DNA of 20,299 nucleotides from Bacillota bacterium (GTDB taxonomy: Bacteria > Bacillota > Clostridia > Acetivibrionales > DTU013): the NCBI GenBank assembly GCA_023409615.1, contig JAEYRF010000099.1:1-20299 (forward strand), in the 5' to 3' direction. The position numbers and the translations under genes were made by a program. The notes under the pieces were generated by a model, which was not told the origin of the DNA, did no database searches, and saw only the letters and a list, made by a program, of their open reading frames with translations. Shown here one piece after another: positions 1 through 7,466 of this stretch. Position 1 is the first letter of the stretch. The number at the start of each line of letters is the position of its first letter.

Positions 1-1008
1 GTAGCTGAGGCAGTGAACAGAAAGCTTGTGATAGATCAGGAATCTCTGGATAAAATGAATGAATTCTTTTCCACAAGAAACAGACCGATGACTAAAAACA
101 ATATAAAGCAGGCTTATTTACCTGAGGGAAGCATTATAATAAGGAATAAAAATGGAACAGCTCCCGGCTGTATCATAGAGCAGGATGACAAGGTTGTTAT
201 TATGCTGCCGGGTCCGCCTTCTGAAATGATACCTATGTTCGAAGATTCTGTAATGCCGTTTTTTGAGGCAAAATCGGAGTTCAGACTGGAATCCAGATTT
301 ATTAGGATCTTCGGCATCGGAGAATCTGAGGTAGAAGATCGTCTTCTTGACTTGATTGATGTACAAACCAATCCAACCATTGCACCTTATGCAAAGGATG
401 GCGAAGTGACGCTGAGGATTACTGCCAGATACATTAAGGATAAGGACGGGGAGGATATCATTACACCTGTTGAGAATGAAATAAGGCGAAGGATGGGTGA
501 TTCGGTCTATAGTAATGATAATAGAAGCCTGGAAGAGGTTGCCGCGAACTTGCTGATGGAGAGCAGTATGACAGTGGCACTTGCTGAATCCTGTACAGGC
601 GGTCTTCTTGCATCCAGACTGACGGATAACCCGGGTATTTCTGCGTCCTTTGACAGAGCGATCATAACATACAGCAATCGTTCTAAAGTAGAGGAACTGG
701 GTGTAAAACAGGCAACACTTGATCAGTACGGTGCTGTAAGTGAGCAGACCGTTGAAGAGATGGCTGAAGGTATCCGCAGAGTTTCCGGAACGGATCTGGG
801 TATTTCAGTCACCGGTATTGCAGGACCGGACGGCGGTACACCTGAGAAGCCGGTAGGTCTTGTATTCATTGCATTGTCGCATAAAGATGGAGTGATTGTA
901 AAACGCCTTAACTTGTGGGGAAACAGGACAAGGATCAGAAATGTCACCTGCCTGCATGTTTTTGATATGCTCAGAAGACATCTGATTGCTGTGAAGGAAA
1001 ATAACTGA
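1..1008 (+). CDS. cinA: CinA family protein, 5' end cut by window edge
   Basis: The frame is open from base 1, so the gene enters from outside; 335 residues are visible and, against a usual length near 410, about 75-80 N-terminal residues are missing. The first part is the rest of the MoCF-like (CinA N-terminal, ADP-ribose pyrophosphatase-type) domain, with the PGPPSEM motif at visible residues 70-76. The C-terminal part is a PncC-type nicotinamide-mononucleotide amidohydrolase domain, with ESCTGG at visible residues 196-201 carrying the likely catalytic Ser, followed by ITYSN and GIAGPDGG motifs. The family role is pyridine-nucleotide salvage and repair of damaged nucleotides; the competence link is historical. 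Stop is TGA at 1006-1008, 20 bases before murJ. CinA next to recA is common in Firmicutes, although here murJ lies between them. Identity is secure; in vivo activity is inferred from the family. Confidence 0.93.
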   Translation, partial: VAEAVNRKLVIDQESLDKMNEFFSTRNRPMTKNNIKQAYLPEGSIIIRNKNGTAPGCIIEQDDKVVIMLPGPPSEMIPMFEDSVMPFFEAKSEFRLESRFIRIFGIGESEVEDRLLDLIDVQTNPTIAPYAKDGEVTLRITARYIKDKDGEDIITPVENEIRRRMGDSVYSNDNRSLEEVAANLLMESSMTVALAESCTGGLLASRLTDNPGISASFDRAIITYSNRSKVEELGVKQATLDQYGAVSEQTVEEMAEGIRRVSGTDLGISVTGIAGPDGGTPEKPVGLVFIALSHKDGVIVKRLNLWGNRTRIRNVTCLHVFDMLRRHLIAVKENN

Positions 1009-1028
1009 CAGCCCGGGAGGATAATGAT

Positions 1029-2603
1029 TTGAGGCAATTGATAGATAGCCGTGTCTCCACTGCGGCAATTATCGTTATATCTTCTATGGTGCTTAGTAGA
1101 TTAACCGGTTTTTTCAGGGAGACAATGCTTTCGTGGAAGGTGGGACTCAGTTGGGTACAGGATGCATATGTTGCCGCTTTTGCAGTCCCGGATATGATGA
1201 ACATTCTGCTGGTAGGCGGTACTATATCTGCAGCACTTGTTCCTTTTTTATCGGGCAAACTGGAGACTGATGAAGAGAAGGAGGGCTGGAAAGCTGCCAG
1301 CTCCTTTATAAATGTTATTTTTATCATCATGCTGCTCCTGTGCGCGCTTGGTATAATTTTTGCACCTCAGATCATTCCGGTCGTTGCACCCGGGTTTACC
1401 GGAAAAAGTCCTCAGACACAGGAATTATCAATCAGACTGACGAGAATTCTTTTCCCATCAGTAATTTTCATTTTGCTTGCAGGTTTATGTAATGGCGTGT
1501 TGTACTCCTACAAAAAATTTGCGGCAGCGGCATATGGCCCTTCCATATATAATCTTGGATGTGCTGTAAGCGTATTGCTTTTTGCAGACACAGACCCTGA
1601 TAGCATGGTAAAAGTTGCATATGGAGTAGCTGCCAGTGCAGTTGTTTATTTTTTATTGCAGTTTCCATTTGTTTTCCAGAAATTAAAATTTTACAGTACT
1701 GTGATCGACCTCTCAGATAAAGGATTTCAGAGGCTTTTCAAGCAGGCAGTGCCATCATTGATGTCATCTTCAATCACTCAGGTAAATGTGATTATTTCCA
1801 CGGCTTTTGTTTCTATGGTGACCTTTGAAGGGGGACTGGCCGCCTTCAGAAATGCAAACACATTATGGCAGCTTCCACATGGCATTTTTGCCTTGGGAAT
1901 CGCTACAGCAATGCTTCCAACACTGGCAGGGAAATATGCATCCGGCGAACATCACGAATACAAGAACCTGCTAACGAGATCGCTTACTACTGTGCTTTTT
2001 ATTGCATTGCCTTCAGCAGTTGGCTTTATAGTTCTTAGAGATCCTCTGGTAAGAGCAGTATATGAATGGGGTGGGAAGTTCAGCGAAGCAGATGTTTCTG
2101 TCGTCTCATCTATTATAGTAATGTTTGCAACATCCATTATCACACAATCTGTTGTAACGATTATGAACCGTGGCTTTTACGCTATGCAGAATACAAAGAC
2201 CCCGCTCATGATCGGGATAGTCTCTGTGTTTTTGAATTTTAGTCTTGGACTGATGTTTTACAGATTTTCTGATCTTGGCGCTGCAGGAATAGCGCAGGTT
2301 TATTCAATCATCAGTATGGTCAATGCTTCCTTACTGTTGATTCTATTGAATATAAAAGCTAAAGGCATATACATGGACAGGCTTCTTCAGTTTGCTCTCA
2401 AGGCTGTTCCATCAGTATTCGTTATGGGTATTGTTTTGGCGGTTCTTGAGAGAATCCCGCTGCAGCTCGATACAAAAGTACTGCAATTGTTATATCTGAC
2501 AGGCGAAATAATCCTCGGAATTGCAGCATATTCTGGTATGATGTTATTAATGAGGGCTGAGGATGCGAAATATTTACTAAAAATGCTGAAAGTTCGCAAG
2601 TAA
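1029..2603 (+). CDS. murJ: Lipid II flippase MurJ (MviN family)
   Basis: This 524-residue, very hydrophobic protein belongs to the MOP/MATE-like superfamily. It should span the cytoplasmic membrane about 14 times and move lipid II outward for peptidoglycan synthesis. The N-terminus fits the family: a short lead, then SRLTGFFRE, the conserved arginine-rich stretch after the first membrane segment. A conserved-looking PHGIFALGIATAMLPTL stretch lies near the middle. The start is TTG at 1029: GGGAGG at 1014-1019 is well placed 9 bases upstream, while the ATG at 1024 runs into a stop after one codon and the next in-frame Met would remove the first helix. The gene follows cinA by 20 bases, probably in the same transcript, and is followed by the independent recA promoter. 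MurJ in the cinA-recA interval is not the usual arrangement. Confidence 0.93.
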   Translation: MRQLIDSRVSTAAIIVISSMVLSRLTGFFRETMLSWKVGLSWVQDAYVAAFAVPDMMNILLVGGTISAALVPFLSGKLETDEEKEGWKAASSFINVIFIIMLLLCALGIIFAPQIIPVVAPGFTGKSPQTQELSIRLTRILFPSVIFILLAGLCNGVLYSYKKFAAAAYGPSIYNLGCAVSVLLFADTDPDSMVKVAYGVAASAVVYFLLQFPFVFQKLKFYSTVIDLSDKGFQRLFKQAVPSLMSSSITQVNVIISTAFVSMVTFEGGLAAFRNANTLWQLPHGIFALGIATAMLPTLAGKYASGEHHEYKNLLTRSLTTVLFIALPSAVGFIVLRDPLVRAVYEWGGKFSEADVSVVSSIIVMFATSIITQSVVTIMNRGFYAMQNTKTPLMIGIVSVFLNFSLGLMFYRFSDLGAAGIAQVYSIISMVNASLLLILLNIKAKGIYMDRLLQFALKAVPSVFVMGIVLAVLERIPLQLDTKVLQLLYLTGEIILGIAAYSGMMLLMRAEDAKYLLKMLKVRK

Positions 2604-2627
2604 ATGTAATAATATGTAAATTAATTA

Positions 2628-2656
2628 TTGACTCTTTTTGAGAAATGATATATAAT
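2628..2656 (+). promoter_or_regulatory. Sigma-A promoter of recA
   Basis: The -35 hexamer TTGACT (2628-2633) and a perfect -10 TATAAT (2651-2656) are separated by exactly 17 bases. Initiation would fall near 2663, inside the LexA box. This lets recA be transcribed independently of murJ. The hexamers and spacing are seen directly; use in vivo is inferred. Confidence 0.85.
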
Positions 2657-2662
2657 TTGTTC

Positions 2663-2676
2663 AGAACAAATGTTCG
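2663..2676 (+). promoter_or_regulatory. LexA (SOS) box of recA
   Basis: GAAC-AAAT-GTTC lies at 2664-2675, matching the Gram-positive LexA/DinR core GAAC-N4-GTTC; the 14-mer agrees with CGAACATATGTTCG at 12 of 14 positions. It covers the predicted transcription start of the recA promoter, where a bound repressor would block RNA polymerase. SOS control of recA by LexA is established in Firmicutes. Confidence 0.88.
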
Positions 2677-2706
2677 TTCATTTACATATAAGGAGGTCTG
2701 CTTGTA

Positions 2707-3759
2707 ATGATGGAGAAGAAGAAGGCACTGGAGATGGCATTAGGCCAGATCGAAAAACAATTTGGTAAAGGTGCAGTAATGAAGCTTGGCGAGAATACGC
2801 ATATGAGTGTGGAGGTTATTCCCACAGGTGCAATCGGGCTTGACATTGCGCTTGGAGTTGGCGGTGTGCCAAGAGGAAGGATCGTTGAAATCTTCGGGCC
2901 GGAATCTTCAGGTAAGACCACTGTTGCGCTTCATATTATCGCGGAAGCTCAAAAATCAGGGGGAGATGCCGCATTTATTGATGCAGAACACGCACTTGAC
3001 CCGGTATATGCAAAAAAACTTGGTGTCGATATTGATAATCTGATAGTATCCCAGCCGGATACCGGAGAGCAGGCACTTGAAATAGCAGAGGCACTTGTGC
3101 GAAGCGGTGCAATCGATGTTATTGTCATTGACTCAGTCGCGGCGCTTGTACCAAAGGCTGAAATAGACGGTGAGATGGGAGATTCCCACGTTGGCCTTCA
3201 GGCGAGACTGATGTCACAGGCACTCAGGAAATTATCAGGTGTCATCAGCAAGTCCAAGACCACAGCTATTTTTATCAATCAGTTAAGAGAAAAAGTAGGG
3301 ATAATGTTCGGCAATCCAGAAGTAACCCCAGGTGGAAGGGCATTGAAATTCTATTCCACTGTCAGGCTTGATGTGCGCAGGATAGAATCATTGAAGCAGG
3401 GTACAGAGATATTTGGGAACAGAACACGGGTCAAGGTCGTGAAAAACAAGGTGGCGCCGCCATTCAAAGAAGCTGAGTTTGATATCATTTATGGTCAGGG
3501 TATCTCAAAAACCGGCAGTATACTGGATGTGGCTGCAAATCTTGATATTGTTAACAAGAGTGGTTCGTGGTTTTCCTACAATGGCCAGAGGATAGGTCAG
3601 GGAAGAGAAAACGTGAAAAATTTCTTGAGTGAAAATGTTGAAATGTGTAAAGAAATTGAACAGAAAATACGTGAAAATTATAATCAGGCATTTGTTAAAA
3701 GTATGACTCCGAATAATCGTGCAGATGACGAGGATGAAATGGAACTGGACATGGAATAG
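2707..3759 (+). CDS. recA: Recombinase RecA
   Basis: RecA forms ATP-dependent filaments on single-stranded DNA, carries out strand exchange, and triggers LexA self-cleavage. The 350-residue length is typical. Walker A GPESSGKTT is at residues 64-72, Walker B DVIVID at 137-142, and the DNA-binding loop L2 region with NQLREKVGIMFGNPEVTPGG at 191-210. The C-terminus ends in the usual acidic tail (ADDEDEMELDME). Start ATG 2707 lies behind a strong AAGGAGG (2690-2696); the second codon is also ATG and could be used instead. The gene has its own promoter and LexA box, and recX follows after 70 bases, so both are likely induced together by DNA damage. Confidence 0.98.
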   Translation: MMEKKKALEMALGQIEKQFGKGAVMKLGENTHMSVEVIPTGAIGLDIALGVGGVPRGRIVEIFGPESSGKTTVALHIIAEAQKSGGDAAFIDAEHALDPVYAKKLGVDIDNLIVSQPDTGEQALEIAEALVRSGAIDVIVIDSVAALVPKAEIDGEMGDSHVGLQARLMSQALRKLSGVISKSKTTAIFINQLREKVGIMFGNPEVTPGGRALKFYSTVRLDVRRIESLKQGTEIFGNRTRVKVVKNKVAPPFKEAEFDIIYGQGISKTGSILDVAANLDIVNKSGSWFSYNGQRIGQGRENVKNFLSENVEMCKEIEQKIRENYNQAFVKSMTPNNRADDEDEMELDME

Positions 3760-3829
3760 AAATTATTGATAGAATAAGCAAAAGTATAAATGCTGGTTAG
3801 TATTAATCTGATAGGGAGATGGTGAATCG

Positions 3830-4483
3830 TTGGAGATCACTTCGGTAGAGAAAAGTAGAAAAAAGCATGACAGGTTATCTGTCTATATCGATGGGAAATA
3901 CTCATTCACCATCTCTGAGGAAGATTATATATCAATGCATCTATATGAAAATGCGGAGATTACCGAAGAGACAATCGATTATATTAAAAACACTCTGAAT
4001 TTCCGCGAAGCTAAGTCAAAAGCAGTCCGATACCTCTCTTTGAAGCTTAGGACAGAACAGGAAGTATCGAAAAAGCTTCATGAGGAGGGTTATGACACTG
4101 AATGTATCGAAAACGCGATCAATGAATTAAAGGCCATCGGATACATAAATAACAAGCTTTACGCGCAGAAATATATATTTGACAGAAGCAAATTAAAACC
4201 TTTATCAAAGAAAATGATGAAAAAAGAACTCATGAACAAGGGTGTTGCAGAAGAAATTGTGGACGAGGTCCTTGATGATTGGAAGGTAGAGGATTCAGCT
4301 GTAGCAGAGAGTTTATTAAAGAAAAAATTTGGGAAATATGATTTAAGTGATAAAAAAATTCTAAAAAAAGCAACTATGTTTCTACTTCACAGGGGGTTTT
4401 CCATGAGCACAATACGTGAAGCACTGCATGGCTTGGCTGATGATCTATTTGAGGAGGATGGCGGAGTTGTATCCGGTGAATAA
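3830..4483 (+). CDS. recX: Regulatory protein RecX
   Basis: RecX binds RecA filaments and limits their growth and activity. The 217-residue protein is lysine- and glutamate-rich and mainly helical, as expected for tandem three-helix RecX repeats; characteristic stretches include FREAKSKAVRYLSLKLRTEQ and AIGYINNKLYAQKYI. It is longer than the roughly 150-residue proteobacterial form but normal for Firmicutes, which carry an N-terminal extension. The start is TTG at 3830; a GTG at 3822 is in another frame, and GGGAG at 3814-3818 or GGTGA at 3820-3824 can serve as ribosome binding site. It sits 70 bases behind recA with no obvious terminator between them, consistent with co-induction. Its 3' end overlaps the start of rimO. 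Confidence 0.9.
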   Translation: MEITSVEKSRKKHDRLSVYIDGKYSFTISEEDYISMHLYENAEITEETIDYIKNTLNFREAKSKAVRYLSLKLRTEQEVSKKLHEEGYDTECIENAINELKAIGYINNKLYAQKYIFDRSKLKPLSKKMMKKELMNKGVAEEIVDEVLDDWKVEDSAVAESLLKKKFGKYDLSDKKILKKATMFLLHRGFSMSTIREALHGLADDLFEEDGGVVSGE

Positions 4484-5813
4484 AAAGATTGGTATGGTAT
4501 CTCTTGGATGCCCAAAAAATCTTATTGATAGCGAGCTGATGCTCGGAATATTGAAAGAGGAAGGATACGAGTTTGTCAGTGACAGCAATGAAGCAAATGT
4601 GATCATTGTAAATACCTGTGGCTTTATTGAAAGTGCAAAGCAGGAATCCATCAATACAATCATTGAGATGGCGGTTTTGAAGGAAAAAAACTGTGAACTT
4701 CTTATTGTTACAGGATGCCTTGCACAAAGATATAGAAAACTGATTCTTGATGAAGTTCCTGAAGTAGATGCAGTGCTTGGGACAGGCAGTTATGATGCTA
4801 TAGCATCGGTTATTCGGGAAGCATATGCCGGAAAACGCGTTCAATTATACGGCGATCTGGCAGGCACCTCATATATGGACATGGAACGTGTAGTTACTAC
4901 AGGTAAAGGTTATGCATATATAAAGATAGCCGAAGGCTGCGACAATTGCTGTACCTATTGTGTAATACCCTCTTTGAGAGGAGTGTTCAGGAGCAGAAAA
5001 ATAGAAGCAATTCTTCTTGAAGCTGAGAAATTGGCTGAAGCTGGTGTGAAGGAGTTCATCCTTGTAGCACAGGACACTACAAGATACGGCATAGATCTTT
5101 ATGGGAAGAAAATGCTCATCGAACTGCTTAGACGGTTAAGTAAACTAAGCGGAATTGAATGGATCAGATTGCTCTATTGTTACCCTGAAGAAATAGATGA
5201 TGAACTGATAAGCGAAATAGCGAACAACTCTAAAGTATGCAAATATATTGATATCCCTATACAGCATGCCAGTGATACAGTACTCAAAGCAATGGGGCGC
5301 AGGGGAAAAAGTTCCGATATTAATACGTTATTGGACAAATTGCGTGACATGATACCCGGTATTATTTTACGAACGACACTCATTGTTGGATTTCCTGGTG
5401 AAACTGAAGAAGACTTCAATATATTGTCAGATTTTATTCGCAAATATAGGTTTGACAGGCTTGGTATATTTATGTATTCTAAAGAAGAGGACACGCCTGC
5501 ATCAAAGATGCAAAACCAAATACCGGCCAGAACCAAAAGGTCGCGATATGCAAAGCTGATGAAAATACAGCGTCAAATATCAACAGAGCAGAATACTGCG
5601 CAATTAGGGAAAGTATACAGAGTAATGGTTGAAGGCGTTGCAGATGATGGTATTTTTTATTATGGAAGAAGCTATGCCCAGGCGCCTGATATAGACGGTC
5701 TGATTTACTTTACAAGCAGTGATGCACTTGAGAATTACCAGATGGTTAACGTTGAGATACTTGATAGCGGAGAATATGATCTGACAGGAGAAGTTAAACA
5801 TGAATCTACCTAA
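4467..5813 (+). CDS. rimO: Ribosomal protein S12 methylthiotransferase RimO
   Basis: RimO is a radical SAM enzyme that methylthiolates the conserved Asp (Asp88 in E. coli numbering) of ribosomal protein S12. Order of domains: MTTase N-terminal domain beginning MVSLGCPKN with Cys15, which marks RimO rather than MiaB; radical SAM core with CxxxCxxC at Cys158, Cys162 and Cys165 for the catalytic 4Fe-4S cluster; and a C-terminal TRAM domain starting near GKVYRVMVEG. I place the start at TTG 4467 because GAGGAGG (4451-4457) lies 9 bases upstream. ATG 4458 directly abuts that site, GTG 4476 is also possible, and the in-frame ATG at 4416 would add residues unlike the family. The gene overlaps the end of recX by 17 bases and the start of pgsA by 14, suggesting translational coupling. 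Product certain, start uncertain. Confidence 0.94.
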   Translation: MYPVNKKIGMVSLGCPKNLIDSELMLGILKEEGYEFVSDSNEANVIIVNTCGFIESAKQESINTIIEMAVLKEKNCELLIVTGCLAQRYRKLILDEVPEVDAVLGTGSYDAIASVIREAYAGKRVQLYGDLAGTSYMDMERVVTTGKGYAYIKIAEGCDNCCTYCVIPSLRGVFRSRKIEAILLEAEKLAEAGVKEFILVAQDTTRYGIDLYGKKMLIELLRRLSKLSGIEWIRLLYCYPEEIDDELISEIANNSKVCKYIDIPIQHASDTVLKAMGRRGKSSDINTLLDKLRDMIPGIILRTTLIVGFPGETEEDFNILSDFIRKYRFDRLGIFMYSKEEDTPASKMQNQIPARTKRSRYAKLMKIQRQISTEQNTAQLGKVYRVMVEGVADDGIFYYGRSYAQAPDIDGLIYFTSSDALENYQMVNVEILDSGEYDLTGEVKHEST

Positions 5814-6417
5814 TAAAATAACGCTTTCCAGAATATTTGTGGTACCGATACTCATGATTTTTATCATGCCGATACCGAATTCTTTAATCAATGTCGGTTT
5901 TCTGGAATCCATGCGTCCGCAGATGGTTGCGTTCAATCAGTTTCTTTTATCCTATGGCGGTTATATCGCTGCCGCGATATTTATCATTGCTTCAAGTACT
6001 GATGCAGTAGATGGCTATATTGCAAGGAAAAGGCAACAAGTGACACGCTTTGGGAAGTTCCTGGATCCCATTGCAGACAAGCTTTTAGTCACGGCAGCAC
6101 TCCTGGCTTTGGTGCAGAATGGTCAGGTCAATGGATGGGCAGCTATGCTGATCATTTCCAGGGAATTTATCGTAACAGGATTACGATTAGTTGCCGCCGG
6201 TGAAGGAATCGTAATTGCTGCGAGCAAACTCGGGAAACTCAAAACAGTACTGCAGGATATTGCAATTGTAGCCGCTCTTCTAAAAAACTTCCCGATCAGC
6301 CTGTTCTCCGATTTCAGGTTTGATGTTTATGCTATGATCCTGGCAGTGATAATCACAATTTATTCTTTATATGACTACATCAAAAAGAATTTGAATGTTA
6401 TTGATACGAATTCATAA
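5800..6417 (+). CDS. pgsA: CDP-diacylglycerol--glycerol-3-phosphate 3-phosphatidyltransferase
   Basis: This integral membrane enzyme makes phosphatidylglycerol-phosphate, the committed step to phosphatidylglycerol and cardiolipin. The 205-residue protein has the complete CDP-alcohol phosphatidyltransferase signature D-x2-DG-x2-AR-x8-G-x3-D-x3-D, with D68, D71, G72, A75, R76, G85, D89 and D93 all present. It begins MNLPNKITLSRI, a standard PgsA N-terminus, and has several hydrophobic segments. The start ATG 5800 lies inside the end of rimO (14-base overlap), with GACAGGAGAAG just upstream as ribosome binding site. The rimO-pgsA pair is conserved in Firmicutes, but there it usually precedes cinA-recA instead of following it. 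A strong terminator follows at 6462. Confidence 0.95.
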   Translation: MNLPNKITLSRIFVVPILMIFIMPIPNSLINVGFLESMRPQMVAFNQFLLSYGGYIAAAIFIIASSTDAVDGYIARKRQQVTRFGKFLDPIADKLLVTAALLALVQNGQVNGWAAMLIISREFIVTGLRLVAAGEGIVIAASKLGKLKTVLQDIAIVAALLKNFPISLFSDFRFDVYAMILAVIITIYSLYDYIKKNLNVIDTNS

Positions 6418-6461
6418 ATTGAACTATTACATAGCATAAGACTATTCTAATAGGGAAAACC

Positions 6462-6490
6462 AAACGTACGGAAAACCCGTACGTTTTTTT
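6462..6490 (+). terminator. Intrinsic terminator after pgsA
   Basis: Perfect 10-base inverted repeat, AAACGTACGG (6462-6471) and CCGTACGTTT (6477-6486), with the 5-base loop AAAAC and a T run to 6490. It starts 44 bases after the pgsA stop and ends the cinA-pgsA side of the window. Confidence 0.88.
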
Positions 6491-6678
6491 ATAACGAGGC
6501 AACAAAGATATCCCCCACTTCTATAAGTGGCGGGTACCGATTTGGTTTTCAGATATTTTCTTTCGAATAATCGAAAGAAAACGATGTGAGCATATCTCCC
6601 GCCTCGTTGAAACGCCGCTGAGGTAATGAAATTTTTCTACAGCCGAAAAATTTCATTTTGAACCGAGGCGTTATAAAA
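6487..6678. repeat. 192-bp folded intergenic element with terminal inverted repeat and internal hairpins
   Basis: No gene is visible in the 393 bases between pgsA and fapR. Most of the space is a symmetric structure. TTTTATAACG (6487-6496) is the exact inverse of CGTTATAAAA (6669-6678). Inside are two neighbouring domains. The first is closed by AACGAGGC (6493-6500) with GCCTCGTT (6601-6608), plus AGATAT/ATATCT further in, and contains hairpins CCACTT/AAGTGG (6515-6530) and an 11-base stem of TTTTCTTTCGA with its complement (6556-6581). The second is closed by AACGCC (6611-6616) with GGCGTT (6667-6672) and contains a perfect 13-base stem at 6625-6637/6645-6657. Such stacked hairpins would suit a non-autonomous mobile element, for example of IS200/IS605 type, or a structured RNA. 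I cannot assign a family. It ends before the fapR promoter. Confidence 0.6.
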
Positions 6679-6714
6679 TGTATAGAAGTAAAAATAAATA
6701 TTTTTCGGAAATAG

Positions 6715-6743
6715 TTGCAACCTGAGAAAATATATACTATACT
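6715..6743 (+). promoter_or_regulatory. Promoter of fapR operon
   Basis: TTGCAA (6715-6720) and TATACT (6738-6743) with 17-base spacing. A perfect 7-4-7 inverted repeat ATACTAT/ATAGTAT (6734-6751) overlaps the -10 box. Predicted start near 6750, directly upstream of the FapR operator, which supports the call. Confidence 0.7.
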
Positions 6744-6757
6744 CATAGTATTAGGAT

Positions 6758-6774
6758 ATAGTATCAGGTAATAA
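6758..6774. promoter_or_regulatory. FapR operator
   Basis: On the minus strand the 17 bases read TTATTACCTGATACTAT, agreeing at 15 of 17 positions with the FapR box TTAGTACCTGATACTAA as I recall it for Bacillales. It lies just downstream of the predicted start point of the fapR promoter, where a bound repressor would block transcription. FapR autoregulation with release by malonyl-CoA or malonyl-ACP is established in Bacillus and Staphylococcus; its operation here is inferred from the site and the gene beside it. Confidence 0.8.
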
Positions 6775-6810
6775 TTATGATCGAAAAACAGTTTAGGTGG
6801 TGTAAGCAGT

Positions 6811-7386
6811 ATGAGCCGATCAACTCTTTTAAAGAAGGAGAGACAACAAATATTATCTGATAAGCTAAAGCAGGATCCATTTTTAACAGATGATGAGTTG
6901 TCCGATTTATTTTCTGTCAGTGTTCCTACGATTCGCTTGGATCGACTTGAGTTGGGAATCCCGGAATTGAGAGAGAGAATAAAAACTGTAGCAGAAACAA
7001 ACTATGGTAAGGTAAAGTCGCTTCAGAGTAAGGAAATAGTTGGAGAACTGATTGATATCCATTTGGGGAGATATGCCGTGTCTATGCTGGAAACAGATGA
7101 GACTATGGTGTTTGAAAAATCTAAAATTGTCAGAGGCCATTTTATTTATTCTCTTGCAGAATCATTGGCAATCGCAGTTATAGATGCACAGGTCGCGCTT
7201 GTTGGCGTTGCAAATATAAAATATAAAACGCCTGCGTACTCTGGATGTAAATTAATAGCAAAGGCAGAGGTTAAAAAGTTTAGAGGAACTAATTTTATCG
7301 TTTGGGTAAAAATTTACGAAAAGCAGGTGGAGATGTTTAGAGGAAAATTCATTCTTGTATCTCTTGAAAAACAGCAGGGAAAATAG
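6811..7386 (+). CDS. fapR: Fatty acid biosynthesis transcriptional repressor FapR
   Basis: FapR is the malonyl-CoA-responsive repressor of fatty-acid and phospholipid genes in Firmicutes. The 191-residue protein has an N-terminal DeoR-like helix-turn-helix (about residues 23-45, FLTDDELSDLFSVSVPTIRL) and a C-terminal hot-dog-fold effector domain that includes IDIHLGRYAVSMLE and GHFIYSLAESLAIAVIDAQ, both typical of the family. The start ATG 6811 is preceded by AGGTGGTG. It is the first gene of the lipid block and has an operator 37 bases upstream, so it probably represses itself and plsX-fabH-fabD-fabG. In many Clostridia yceD-rpmF sits before fapR; here that place holds the structured element. 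Length and motifs are normal. Confidence 0.95.
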   Translation: MSRSTLLKKERQQILSDKLKQDPFLTDDELSDLFSVSVPTIRLDRLELGIPELRERIKTVAETNYGKVKSLQSKEIVGELIDIHLGRYAVSMLETDETMVFEKSKIVRGHFIYSLAESLAIAVIDAQVALVGVANIKYKTPAYSGCKLIAKAEVKKFRGTNFIVWVKIYEKQVEMFRGKFILVSLEKQQGK

Positions 7387-7466
7387 TATTTTATATGTAG
7401 TAGGACTGCGACATAAATAGTAGCGGGACTTAAGCAAAAATATCTTTTGATACGGGAGTGAATAAA

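Noticed and set aside
4374..4844. 156-residue minus-strand open frame across recX and rimO
   Set aside because: It is antisense to two well-supported conserved genes and has no recognisable domain or ribosome binding site.
6515..6600. Riboswitch for fapR in the hairpin region
   Set aside because: The structure ends before the predicted fapR promoter, so it would not be in the fapR leader, and it matches no riboswitch consensus I know.
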